DNA of 64,000 bases from Vibrio hippocampi (GTDB lineage: Bacteria; Pseudomonadota; Gammaproteobacteria; Enterobacterales; Vibrionaceae). Positions 1 through 7,618 of the stretch are shown here, in pieces. Position 1 is the first letter of the stretch. The number at the start of each line of letters is the position of its first letter. Under the pieces are notes generated by a model that made no database searches, was not told the origin of the DNA, and was given only the letters and a program-made list of their open reading frames with translations. A program made the position numbers and the translations under genes. The stretch covers positions 186,001 to 250,000 of the forward strand of contig NZ_CAKLCM010000003.1 of NCBI RefSeq assembly GCF_921292975.1, written 5' to 3'.

Positions 1-624
1 GGCTGCAGAGTGTGCGTTATATTCAGGTAGATTGTAATGTTCGCGTAAATCATCGAGCTGGAAACTATTGTGCCCATGGTTTTGTCCTAGGTAACTAAAG
101 CGTTTTTCCAACGCCAACGTGTCTATCAAATAACAGGGTAACGCGTCTAGGTTATATTGACGCGATAAATAAGCTAAAAGGAAGCCATATTCGATACTCG
201 CACTATGAGCGATGATCACTTTTCCTGCAACACGATCTAGAAGTTGATCGATAGCAGAACTAGAGTCGACCCCCTGCTGTATCACTTGTTTTGGCATTAT
301 TTCGTTAACCACCGCACTTTCTGGACGAACGAAGTCTTCATTACGCAGGTACACTTCATTCATGCTAGTTAGATCAATTTCCTCATAGTTTAGGGAGATA
401 CTCCCGATAGATAGAATGCGATTAGATTCAGGCTCTAAACCAGTTGTTTCAAAATCAATAGCGACAAACTCTAACTCAGTGAGTGGGCTTTGAGTATTAG
501 GGAGTGGTTGAGTGAAATACTGCGTTAAGGCTCCGGAAGACCATTGGTGATGAGCAAGTTCAGAATATACTGCTTGCATTTTGTCTTGATGCGAAAACCA
601 ACGTTTTAATTTTCTAGTCAACAT
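1..624 (-). CDS. DnaQ-like 3'-5' exonuclease (partial, runs off left edge)
   Basis: DEDDh-family exonuclease that removes nucleotides from 3' ends; likely cytoplasmic and linked to DNA repair or proofreading. I translated it from the minus strand starting at the ATG at 624, which gives 208 open codons to the edge. The first exonuclease motif is visible as VAIDFETTG near residue 54, and the Exo II region as IIAHSASIEYGFL. The AHSAA of the third motif lies exactly at the window edge, so its final Asp is not seen. An N-terminal stretch of about 50 residues precedes the nuclease domain. The start codon is one base after the stop of the CBS/nucleotidyltransferase gene, so the two are probably co-transcribed and translationally coupled. 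Without the C-terminus I cannot tell which epsilon paralogue it is. Confidence 0.85.
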   Translation of the reverse strand, partial: MLTRKLKRWFSHQDKMQAVYSELAHHQWSSGALTQYFTQPLPNTQSPLTELEFVAIDFETTGLEPESNRILSIGSISLNYEEIDLTSMNEVYLRNEDFVRPESAVVNEIMPKQVIQQGVDSSSAIDQLLDRVAGKVIIAHSASIEYGFLLAYLSRQYNLDALPCYLIDTLALEKRFSYLGQNHGHNSFQLDDLREHYNLPEYNAHSAA

Positions 625-625
625 G

Positions 626-2494
626 TTAGAACCCATTAACGAATTTTAGCTTGGCGACATCTTGTAGCTCACTAATAATTTTGAACGCCTCTTTTAGGTG
701 TTTTCGCTCAAAACTGCTGAACTCGTCAGGGCGAATATGGTTATCTGGAGTTGCATGTCTAAGCAAAGCATTGAGCTGATGTTTGAAGCGCACCTGTGTA
801 AGAAAACGATAGGCGCCAATGATGTTGTCACAACTCTCTTGTGAGAGAGTTCCTTTTTCTACGGCATAGTGAAAGCGCTCTTCTGTCCCTGTTAGTGACC
901 CACCTGCAGACAAGCTGTAGATACGAGCAAGATCGATGATAAGGTTGAGTGCAAATTTTTTGATGTTGAGTGACTTTGTATTATCACCTGACTTCTCTAG
1001 TACCAAGCTATTAAAAATACCAAGAGGAGGTGAGGTTTCTATCGCATCTCTAGTTAACGCCGGAATAAAACGAGGGTTAGCATGAATCGTTCTGTGCAGG
1101 TGGTTCTGAAGTTGGTCTACAAGCTCCGCGTTGCCATAAACACAGCGAATTTCCATGAATACGCTAATACTTAGCAACTTGTTGTACTCAGGACTAGCTA
1201 CCCATTTTGTGTAGTAGTCTTTCCAGCGCCCAACATTCTGGTTCCATTTGGCTGTAGCAGCCATATATTTGCCGCTACATAGTGGATAGCCGACTGCAGC
1301 TAGACCGTTACACACACGCATCGCAAAATAGTTGAAATAGAGCCTATCATTTTCTGTAGCACTCTCGGCGAGGACCAAGGCATTGTCTTGGTCAGATAGC
1401 ATGTGCACTTCATTTCTAGCGTGGGACCCTGCCACCATCCATGCATAGTCACATGGCGGTTTCCCCAGCACTTCTTCGGTAAGTTGGATAATGCGTCTAT
1501 TGAACGCATCCATGATCATCGACATAACTTGACCATGAATTTCTGCGCTGACTCCGCTCTCTACTAAGGCTTGAAATATAGTCTCTTTTTCATCCCGAAG
1601 GTTTGCAAGTGCAGTGATGGAGTTGGCGTACTTAATCTTCTCAATAAGAAATAGAGATTGGGTTTTATGGTTATGCACTAAATGCGTTGTTGTTAATAGC
1701 CCTTTAACTTGCTGATTCGTGATGACGGGTAAACAGCGAATATTGTATTGCAGCATCAATGAGATCGCCTGAATGACCTTATCTTCACTATTGATAAGAA
1801 TAGGGTTAGGCGTCATTACATGATGAATGGGATCAGTTGTATCGATTCCGTTCGCAACAACATGCTGTGTCATATCTCTATCCGTGACCAGTCCAACGAT
1901 CTCGTCGCCCTTAAGAACTACTGCACAAGAGCTTCGTTTCTTACCACACATCGCTTGAGCGACGCTCATAATTGAGTCTTCGATGCTAACAACAGTGATA
2001 CTCTCGCTTGCCACCTCACCGACATTACGAAAAAACAACCCTTTGTCTTCTTTGTTGACGATCGAGCGTATCGCAGAGTGAAGGCGCGTTTTGGCTGTTG
2101 CTGCAAAATAGTCTTTAAACTCTGGGTGTTGTTCGCAGGTTTCCTGAATAATGGCGTGAGGAATTAAGTAAAGTAGTGAGTCTTCAATGGCTTCGGCTCG
2201 ATAACCATCTTCTGCATCTTTCAAAGGTTCTAGAAAGGTGAAGCCAAATTGGTCTTCTTCACCCAGCCGAGCTCTAAGCTTATTGAGTTGGGTTCGCTGT
2301 TCAATTGCGCCTTTACGAACAACGTACAGAAAGCGTTTTTCACACATCGCTTGAAATTCGATGCACTCACCCTTAGCCAGATACTTGACCGTGACGGCAC
2401 TTGCTAACACCTCTACTACCTGGTTTGGCAGCAGATCAAACGGGTCAAGATGGACGAGAAAATCATAGACATTATTAGAGGCAGAAGTACTCAT
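626..2494 (-). CDS. cNMP-binding/CBS/DUF294 nucleotidyltransferase-like protein
   Basis: 622-residue cytoplasmic signalling protein. An N-terminal cyclic-nucleotide-binding-like fold covers about residues 15-130. Two CBS motifs follow (about 165-215 with TDRDM, and 225-280), then a GlnD-like nucleotidyltransferase core (DUF294) with GSHAR at 356-360 and the metal-binding pair D368/D370 in SDQD, then the DUF294 C-terminal helical domain (about 475-615). GSxxR and DxD look intact, so catalysis is possible, but the substrate of this family is not established. GGAG stands 7 nt before the ATG. The gene is joined to the exonuclease by a 1-nt gap. In many gammaproteobacteria this pair lies near acetate metabolism genes (established knowledge; acs is not in this window). 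Confidence 0.88.
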   Translation of the reverse strand: MSTSASNNVYDFLVHLDPFDLLPNQVVEVLASAVTVKYLAKGECIEFQAMCEKRFLYVVRKGAIEQRTQLNKLRARLGEEDQFGFTFLEPLKDAEDGYRAEAIEDSLLYLIPHAIIQETCEQHPEFKDYFAATAKTRLHSAIRSIVNKEDKGLFFRNVGEVASESITVVSIEDSIMSVAQAMCGKKRSSCAVVLKGDEIVGLVTDRDMTQHVVANGIDTTDPIHHVMTPNPILINSEDKVIQAISLMLQYNIRCLPVITNQQVKGLLTTTHLVHNHKTQSLFLIEKIKYANSITALANLRDEKETIFQALVESGVSAEIHGQVMSMIMDAFNRRIIQLTEEVLGKPPCDYAWMVAGSHARNEVHMLSDQDNALVLAESATENDRLYFNYFAMRVCNGLAAVGYPLCSGKYMAATAKWNQNVGRWKDYYTKWVASPEYNKLLSISVFMEIRCVYGNAELVDQLQNHLHRTIHANPRFIPALTRDAIETSPPLGIFNSLVLEKSGDNTKSLNIKKFALNLIIDLARIYSLSAGGSLTGTEERFHYAVEKGTLSQESCDNIIGAYRFLTQVRFKHQLNALLRHATPDNHIRPDEFSSFERKHLKEAFKIISELQDVAKLKFVNGF

Positions 2495-2541
2495 TTAAAA
2501 TCTCCATAATTAAAACAACGTTTCATTTGTTGAGCTTGTGG

Positions 2542-2566
2542 TAAAAAAAGCAGCACAAGTGCTGCT
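2542..2566 (-). terminator. Rho-independent terminator after kdgR
   Basis: On the minus strand an 8-bp stem AGCAGCAC/GTGCTGCT is followed directly by a run of seven T. It lies 18 nt past the kdgR stop and would end that transcript before the DUF294 gene. Confidence 0.8.
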
Positions 2567-2584
2567 AATTTATGGTTTTGACGC

Positions 2585-3367
2585 TTACACAGGGTAACTA
2601 TGGTACCCCAGATGTTCGGACACATTACGCCCCGCAGTATGCAGTAGCGCAATGTACTCCTGTTTCTTGTCTTCATCGAATCGAATCGTTGGAAATGAAA
2701 CCGAAATGGCAGCAATAGCTGCGCCAAAGCGATCAAAAATTGGCACTGCAATACAACGCAAACCTGGTTCTTGCTCTTGGTTATCTTCGCCATAGTGCTG
2801 TTCTCTCACAAGTTGTAATTCCTCGATTAACTGTTCTACAGTCTCATGGGTACGTTCGGTGTGCTTCTTAAACTCAACATCAGCCAAAAGCTCACGTACT
2901 TCATCTTCTGTCATATGTGACATCAAGACTTTGCCGATTGCAGTGCTGTACAACGGGTTGCGACGACCAACACGTGAATGCATGCGAAGATGATAGCTTG
3001 AGTCAATTTTGTGGAGGTAGATTATTGACTTTTCATCAATGGCACCAAGGTGAGCTGTTTCATTGATGATGTGACAAATCTTGGTCATTTCGGTATGTGC
3101 TAGGTCAATCAGATCGACATGGTCTAGAGCCTTGGAACCAAGTTCAAATAACTTTAAAGTGAGCGCATACTTATCCGCTTCACCTTCTTGCTCAACATAG
3201 CCGAGCGTTTTCATTGTTTGTAAGAAACGGTACGTCGTTGCCTTAGACATCATCAAGTTCTGTGACAGCTCTGATACTCCAATCTCTTTTCGATCAGAAA
3301 GTGCTGACAGGATGTTGAACACTTTTAGTACTGAGGATACTGCTTCGGGTTGAGTTGATTTTTCCAT
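2585..3367 (-). CDS. kdgR: IclR-family regulator, KdgR type
   Basis: 260-residue transcription factor of the IclR family. The N-terminal winged helix-turn-helix (about residues 10-75, with GVSELSQNLMMSKATTYRFL) resembles KdgR, the 2-keto-3-deoxygluconate-responsive repressor of pectin and uronate genes. The C-terminal effector domain covers about 85-255. It is divergent from kduD-ygjV-kdgF-rpiB, which are uronate-pathway genes, and that context is the main support for the KdgR name. The 5' region has only a weak GAG ribosome site before the ATG. A strong terminator follows. Other IclR sugar-acid regulators share the same architecture, so the ligand is an inference. Confidence 0.85.
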   Translation of the reverse strand: MEKSTQPEAVSSVLKVFNILSALSDRKEIGVSELSQNLMMSKATTYRFLQTMKTLGYVEQEGEADKYALTLKLFELGSKALDHVDLIDLAHTEMTKICHIINETAHLGAIDEKSIIYLHKIDSSYHLRMHSRVGRRNPLYSTAIGKVLMSHMTEDEVRELLADVEFKKHTERTHETVEQLIEELQLVREQHYGEDNQEQEPGLRCIAVPIFDRFGAAIAAISVSFPTIRFDEDKKQEYIALLHTAGRNVSEHLGYHSYPV

Positions 3368-3466
3368 TTCACGCTCTGGTTTATTTCCAATAGAGATGAA
3401 TTATAACTGACTAGAGTGAATCGGTCAGCAATATCAAAAAGCTATTTCATTAATTTAAAACCAAAA

Positions 3467-3484
3467 TGTGATACCCCTATCACA
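3467..3484. promoter_or_regulatory. CRP-like inverted repeat in the kdgR-kduD intergenic region
   Basis: TGTGATA and TATCACA form a perfect 7-bp inverted repeat separated by CCCC. The two TGTGA half-sites have 8 rather than the usual 6 bases between them, so it is either a weak CRP site or an unrelated operator. It lies about 140 bp before kduD. Confidence 0.35.
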
Positions 3485-3500
3485 ACAATTGCATGTCGAC

Positions 3501-3523
3501 GGTTTAATTAAACCATTGTTTCA
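3501..3523. promoter_or_regulatory. Palindrome before kduD, candidate KdgR operator
   Basis: GGTTTAATTAAACC (3501-3514) is a perfect palindrome and overlaps AAAC-CATT-GTTT. KdgR boxes are built from GAAAC/GTTTC half-sites, so this region may be the operator for the divergent kdgR and kduD transcripts. The half-site spacing does not match the consensus well. Confidence 0.3.
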
Positions 3524-3621
3524 AAAAAAACTTCAAGTCGTATCATTTTTTATGTAATCTATGTTTTAACAAAGTGAGCAATGTCTTTGTTCATTCTACA
3601 AACACAATAAAGGAACACACT

Positions 3622-4383
3622 ATGATTCTTGATTCATTCAGCCTTGAAGGCAAAGTAGCAATCGTTACTGGTTGTGATACTGGTCTTGGTCAAGGTATGG
3701 CTCTAGGACTTGCTAAAGCGGGTTGTGATATTGTTGGCGTGAACATCGTAGAGCCGACAGATACCATCGCAATGATGGAAGAAACTGGTCGTAAATTTAT
3801 CGATATTCGTGCCAACCTAATGAAACTTGATGATATTCCAGGCATCGTTGACAGAGCTGTCACTGAGCTAGGTCGTATCGATATCTTGGTAAACAACGCA
3901 GGCATCATTCGTCGTAACGACGCGATTGATTTCTCTGAGCAAGACTGGGATGACGTTATGAACATTAACATCAAGTCGGTGTTCTTTATGTCTCAAGCTG
4001 TTGCTAAACAGTTTATTGCTCAGGGCGAAGGCGGAAAAATCATTAACGTTGCGTCAATGTTGTCTTTCCAAGGTGGCATCCGTGTTCCATCTTATACCGC
4101 ATCAAAAAGTGGCGTGATGGGCGTGACTCGTTTGATGGCAAACGAATGGGCAAAAGAAGGTATCAATGTAAACGCTATTGCCCCTGGTTATATGGCGACA
4201 AATAATACAACGGCTCTACGTGCTGATGAAAAACGCAATGCGGAAATTTTGGAGCGTATCCCAGCAGATCGTTGGGGTACACCAGAAGACCTTGCAGGTC
4301 CTTGTGTTTTCTTGTCATCTAAGGCATCGGACTATATTAATGGTTACACGATTGCAGTAGATGGCGGTTGGCTGTCTCGCTAA
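3622..4383 (+). CDS. kduD: 2-dehydro-3-deoxy-D-gluconate 5-dehydrogenase (KduD, SDR family)
   Basis: Reduces 2,5-diketo-3-deoxygluconate to 2-keto-3-deoxygluconate with NAD(P)H, the last step before KDG kinase in unsaturated uronate catabolism; cytosolic. The short-chain dehydrogenase pattern is complete: the TGCDTGLG cofactor loop near residue 17, NNAG at 91-94, and the catalytic S145, Y158, K162. An upstream in-frame start at 3574 would add 16 residues, but AAGGA lies just before the ATG at 3622 and the 253-residue product matches known KduD length, so I use 3622. It is the first gene of a rightward operon with ygjV-like, kdgF and an RpiB-family isomerase, all divergent from kdgR. Confidence 0.92.
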   Translation: MILDSFSLEGKVAIVTGCDTGLGQGMALGLAKAGCDIVGVNIVEPTDTIAMMEETGRKFIDIRANLMKLDDIPGIVDRAVTELGRIDILVNNAGIIRRNDAIDFSEQDWDDVMNINIKSVFFMSQAVAKQFIAQGEGGKIINVASMLSFQGGIRVPSYTASKSGVMGVTRLMANEWAKEGINVNAIAPGYMATNNTTALRADEKRNAEILERIPADRWGTPEDLAGPCVFLSSKASDYINGYTIAVDGGWLSR

Positions 4384-4401
4384 CTAGTTCGTGAGAAGGT
4401 G

Positions 4402-4899
4402 ATGAACCTATTTTCTGTCGGTCAGGCGTTAGGATTTTTGAGTTTTGGTTTAGGCATTTCCACCTTTTACCAAAAAAATGATAGACAGCTCAAACTCCTA
4501 ATGCTGATCTTTAATATCAATCATCTTCTCCACTATTTATTGCTTGGTTCACTTATCTCTGCGGTTGCAGCAGCGTTGTCGGCATTGAGAACGTTTGCAT
4601 CAATTCACACACAATCTAAGAGGGTTGCTTGGGTGTTTATCAGTCTTGCGGTCGTTCTTGGGGTTTTTGTTGCCGAGGATACATCACAGATGTGGCCAAT
4701 TGTCGGTACGGTAATTGGAACTTACTGCATGTTTGTCCTCAAGGGTATTGCGATGCGGGTGGGCTTCTTGATCGGGGCTGCATGTTGGTTGGTTAATAAT
4801 ATTATGGTGGGCTCAATTGGTGGGACGCTGCTTGAGGCAACACTTATTATGACAAACATAACAACGATATACCGTATGCATAGAGAATCAGTGATCTAG
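4402..4899 (+). CDS. YgjV-family inner membrane protein
   Basis: 165-residue, highly hydrophobic protein resembling the E. coli YgjV family, whose function is not established. About five to six membrane segments are visible: residues 5-20, 30-65, 75-95, 98-120, 122-140 and 142-158. Polar loops between them are short. It sits 18 nt after kduD and 25 nt before kdgF, so it is co-transcribed with the uronate genes. That position suggests a link to uronate uptake or efflux, but the protein is small for a transporter. GAGAAGG lies almost against the ATG, and a GTG three bases earlier is an alternative start. Confidence 0.75.
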   Translation: MNLFSVGQALGFLSFGLGISTFYQKNDRQLKLLMLIFNINHLLHYLLLGSLISAVAAALSALRTFASIHTQSKRVAWVFISLAVVLGVFVAEDTSQMWPIVGTVIGTYCMFVLKGIAMRVGFLIGAACWLVNNIMVGSIGGTLLEATLIMTNITTIYRMHRESVI

Positions 4900-4924
4900 A
4901 CACAATTATACTAAGGTTTAGAAC

Positions 4925-5245
4925 ATGTTCGTATTTAACAATAACATTCAGTTAGAAGACTTGGGTGATGGTGTGAGTCGCAAGGTTTTGGCTCATAACG
5001 ACAATATGATGTCAGTTGAAGTCCACTTTGAGAAAGGTGCGATAGGACCAATGCACTCACACCCACACGAACAACTTACTTACGTACTATCAGGAGCATT
5101 CGAGTTTACGATTGGTAAAGAAAAACACATCGTAAAGGTGGGTGACACTATGTACAAAGAACCAAACATTGAACATGGGTGTGTGTGTGTTGAAGCAGGT
5201 ACGCTTATCGACACGTTCACACCAATGCGTAAAGATTTCGTTTAA
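4925..5245 (+). CDS. kdgF: KdgF, unsaturated uronate ketonisation cupin
   Basis: 106-residue single-domain cupin. KdgF speeds opening and ketonisation of 4,5-unsaturated galacturonate or mannuronate to 4-deoxy-L-threo-5-hexosulose uronate (DKI), downstream of pectate, alginate or hyaluronan lyases. The metal-binding cupin signature is visible as HSHPHEQ (H44, H46, Q50) with a later His at H84. AAGG precedes the ATG. It follows the ygjV-like gene and is 41 nt before the RpiB-family isomerase, which would act on its product. No polysaccharide lyase is seen in this window, so the substrate must come from elsewhere in the genome. Confidence 0.9.
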   Translation: MFVFNNNIQLEDLGDGVSRKVLAHNDNMMSVEVHFEKGAIGPMHSHPHEQLTYVLSGAFEFTIGKEKHIVKVGDTMYKEPNIEHGCVCVEAGTLIDTFTPMRKDFV

Positions 5246-5286
5246 TAATTTTGACCAGTGGCGATTAAAATTGCCGGAGAAAAGAT

Positions 5287-5922
5287 ATGAAAATTGCACT
5301 AATGATGGAAAACAGCCAAGCACCTAAGAATGCGATGGTGTTATCTGAGCTAAACCATGTAGCTGGTGGTCTAGGTCACGATGTGTTTAACACAGGTATG
5401 AGTGACGAAAATGACCATCATCTAACCTATATCCACCTTGGCATTATGGCTAGTATTTTACTAAACTCAAAAGCAGTAGACTTCGTTGTTACTGGTTGTG
5501 GTACAGGTCAAGGTGCGCTAATGGCAAGTAACCTCCACCCTGGTGTTGTATGTGGCTACTGTCTTGAGCCTTCTGATGCATTCCTTTTCAACCAAATTAA
5601 CAACGGCAACGCGATTTCTCTTGCGTTTGCGAAAGGTTTTGGTTGGGCTGGTGAACTGAACGTTCGTTATATTTTTGAAAAAGCATTCACTGGTGCAAGG
5701 GGCGAAGGTTATCCAACCGAACGTGTCGTGCCTCAGCAACAAAACGCAGCAATCTTGAATGATGTTAAAGTAGCTGTTTGTAAAGATGTCGTATCTTCGC
5801 TGAAAGCTATCGATCAGGATCTAGTGAAGCAAGCTGTTGGCAGTACTCATTTCCAAGAGTGTTTCTTTGCACATTGCCAGGTGCCTGAAATTGAAGAGTA
5901 TGTGCGTACGCTGATTAGCTAA
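5287..5922 (+). CDS. RpiB/LacA/LacB-family sugar isomerase, probable DKI isomerase
   Basis: 211-residue cytosolic isomerase of the ribose-5-phosphate isomerase B fold. The conserved CGTG motif with the catalytic-type Cys is at residue 71 (GCGTGQG). The chain is longer than RpiB (about 150), with extra residues at the C-terminus. Streptococcal DhuI, a member of this family, isomerises 4-deoxy-L-threo-5-hexosulose uronate. Here the gene closes the kduD-ygjV-kdgF operon and no kduI is present, so the most likely role is the DKI to diketo-deoxygluconate step between KdgF and KduD. A strong GGAG lies before the ATG. The exact substrate is an inference from context. Confidence 0.82.
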   Translation: MKIALMMENSQAPKNAMVLSELNHVAGGLGHDVFNTGMSDENDHHLTYIHLGIMASILLNSKAVDFVVTGCGTGQGALMASNLHPGVVCGYCLEPSDAFLFNQINNGNAISLAFAKGFGWAGELNVRYIFEKAFTGARGEGYPTERVVPQQQNAAILNDVKVAVCKDVVSSLKAIDQDLVKQAVGSTHFQECFFAHCQVPEIEEYVRTLIS

Positions 5923-5993
5923 GGCTACGTTATGTAGCCTCTAGGACTCATTAATAGTATTGTTTGTCCTCCATTCCTTATCGGGAATTTGCT

Positions 5994-6020
5994 AGCCAGT
6001 CATAGTGACTGGCTTTTTTT
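5994..6020 (+). terminator. Rho-independent terminator of the kduD operon
   Basis: AGCCAGTCA-TAG-TGACTGGCT stem followed by seven T. A second, T-less hairpin (AGGCTAC/GTAGCCT) lies at 5922-5940 just after the last stop codon. Confidence 0.85.
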
Positions 6021-6411
6021 ATTTCCCCCAGCGACGTTGGCAAACTCGTCAGACTGAAAGAAACGATAAGTGAACCTGTTTGGGCAGTTTAATGTGGGCA
6101 AGTGTGTAAAATAGCGTAAAGACCTATAGTCAGTCGGCGAAATAATAGAGTAAAGTGACTACCTTAGGTGAACATGGTTTTGTTGTACTGAAGCTTTGTT
6201 TGATACTAGACTTTTTGGACGGCTAAGGTCGCATTTAACAGTCCGATTTACACAAAATCTCAGAGTCGTGTTCCTATAGAGAGATCGTCAAACCTATCGT
6301 GCTGTTGTTGGAGATTCAAAAACGTGTGAAAAAGGCCCCCAAACACGGCTATGACGTTCTTAGGGGCAAAAAAGTAACACTCGGTTAGAGGTTACTAAGT
6401 ATGAACTGAAT
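6021..6411. other. Intergenic region between the uronate operon and the xylan locus
   Basis: No gene is supported. On the minus strand GCCCC (6363-6367) and GGGGC (6332-6336) could form a weak terminator, with T runs on both sides, for the GH43 gene that ends at 6412. Otherwise I see nothing in it. It marks the border between chromosomal backbone and the polysaccharide locus. Confidence 0.4.
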
Positions 6412-7473
6412 TTATTCTACGTGGGCGTAATATGGCTTTACGGTTTCGATTTTTCCGTTTTTATCGTGGTTAAGCTCGGTCATTTTGATACTTCTTAAAT
6501 GCGTCTGCCCGCCCGAAAGTGAGCTATCGTGATAAAATAAATACCATTTCCCTTCAAACATTGCGATTGAATGGTGTGTTGTCCAACCTAATACAGGTTC
6601 GAGGATAACGCCTTGATACGTAAATGGACCATAAGGAGAGTCGCTCGTTGCATACACAATACGATGAGTTTCACCTGTTGAGTAAGAGAAGTAGTAAGTG
6701 CCTTCATGTTTGTGCATCCATGGACCTTCAAAGTATCTTCTGTTTACATCACCTGCAGTTAATTCCTCACCGTTTTCATCGACAATTTTTATACCTTTAG
6801 CTGACTCTGCAAGATTCAGCATGTTATTACTAAGTTTTGCCACTTGAGGTCGTAGTGCTGGTTGATCTAGTTCAGGGTAGAGCTCTTCACCGTACTCATT
6901 GTTTCTCCAGTTCTGTAATTGACCTCCCCATAGACCACCGAAATACATATAGTATTGGTCGTCTTCATCTTGGAATACCGCCGGATCGATACTGAAGCTG
7001 CCATCAATGTGAGTGTCTTGCGCTACAAATGGGCCTTCCGGAGCATCACCTACCGCAACTCCTATATGGAAGATACCGTCATAGTTTTTTGCTGGGAAGT
7101 AGAGGTAGTATTTACCGTCTTTTTCAGCAGCATCAGGGGCCCACATTTGACGCTCTGCCCATTTAACATCTTTTACATCTAGCGAATTGCCGTGGTCGGT
7201 GACTTTACCAAACGGACGATCAAGGGAGAACACGTGATAATCACACATATCAAAATGGTCGCCATTGTCGTTGAGTGGTTGGTCTGTCTCAATATCGTGA
7301 GATGGGTAGATGTAAATTTTGCCTTTGAATACATGAGCAGATGGATCTGCAGTATACATATGGGTAACAAGAGGTGCAGATATGGGTTTTAGGCTACTTG
7401 CGCGCTCCAAATCTTTTGCTGTTACGGCCTCTGCGTCACTCACGGCTTGTTTTTCTGTATTGATGTCAGTCAT
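6412..7473 (-). CDS. GH43 beta-xylosidase/arabinofuranosidase (GH43_1-like)
   Basis: 353-residue five-bladed beta-propeller hydrolase without a signal peptide, so cytosolic. The three GH43 catalytic acids are all visible: D43 (TADPSAHVF), D163 (FSIDPAVF) and E249 (RYFEGPW). The sequence resembles enzymes that split xylobiose or remove arabinose from short xylo-oligosaccharides. A low-complexity acidic N-terminal stretch of about 30 residues precedes the propeller. It is the last gene of a leftward group after xylA and a second GH43 (145-nt gap), so it should act on imported oligosaccharides. The split between xylosidase and arabinofuranosidase activity cannot be settled from sequence by eye. 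Confidence 0.87.
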   Translation of the reverse strand: MTDINTEKQAVSDAEAVTAKDLERASSLKPISAPLVTHMYTADPSAHVFKGKIYIYPSHDIETDQPLNDNGDHFDMCDYHVFSLDRPFGKVTDHGNSLDVKDVKWAERQMWAPDAAEKDGKYYLYFPAKNYDGIFHIGVAVGDAPEGPFVAQDTHIDGSFSIDPAVFQDEDDQYYMYFGGLWGGQLQNWRNNEYGEELYPELDQPALRPQVAKLSNNMLNLAESAKGIKIVDENGEELTAGDVNRRYFEGPWMHKHEGTYYFSYSTGETHRIVYATSDSPYGPFTYQGVILEPVLGWTTHHSIAMFEGKWYLFYHDSSLSGGQTHLRSIKMTELNHDKNGKIETVKPYYAHVE

Positions 7474-7618
7474 AGGATTTACTCAATAATTATTGTTTGA
7501 TCAAAGTATAGGGTTGTCCGATCTTGGTTAAATTGATTTTATTTTTAACCTAATTATGTTTTTTCACTAATTTGAATTCGATCTTACATGTAGCGCGATA
7601 GTGTTGCGCTAGGTACTA

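Noticed and set aside
2491..2793. 100-codon open frame on the minus strand overlapping the kdgR end
   Set aside because: It overlaps kdgR in another frame and covers its terminator; the composition is irregular and no motif is seen.
3574..3621. N-terminal extension of KduD
   Set aside because: The ATG at 3622 has a proper ribosome site and gives the family length of 253 residues.
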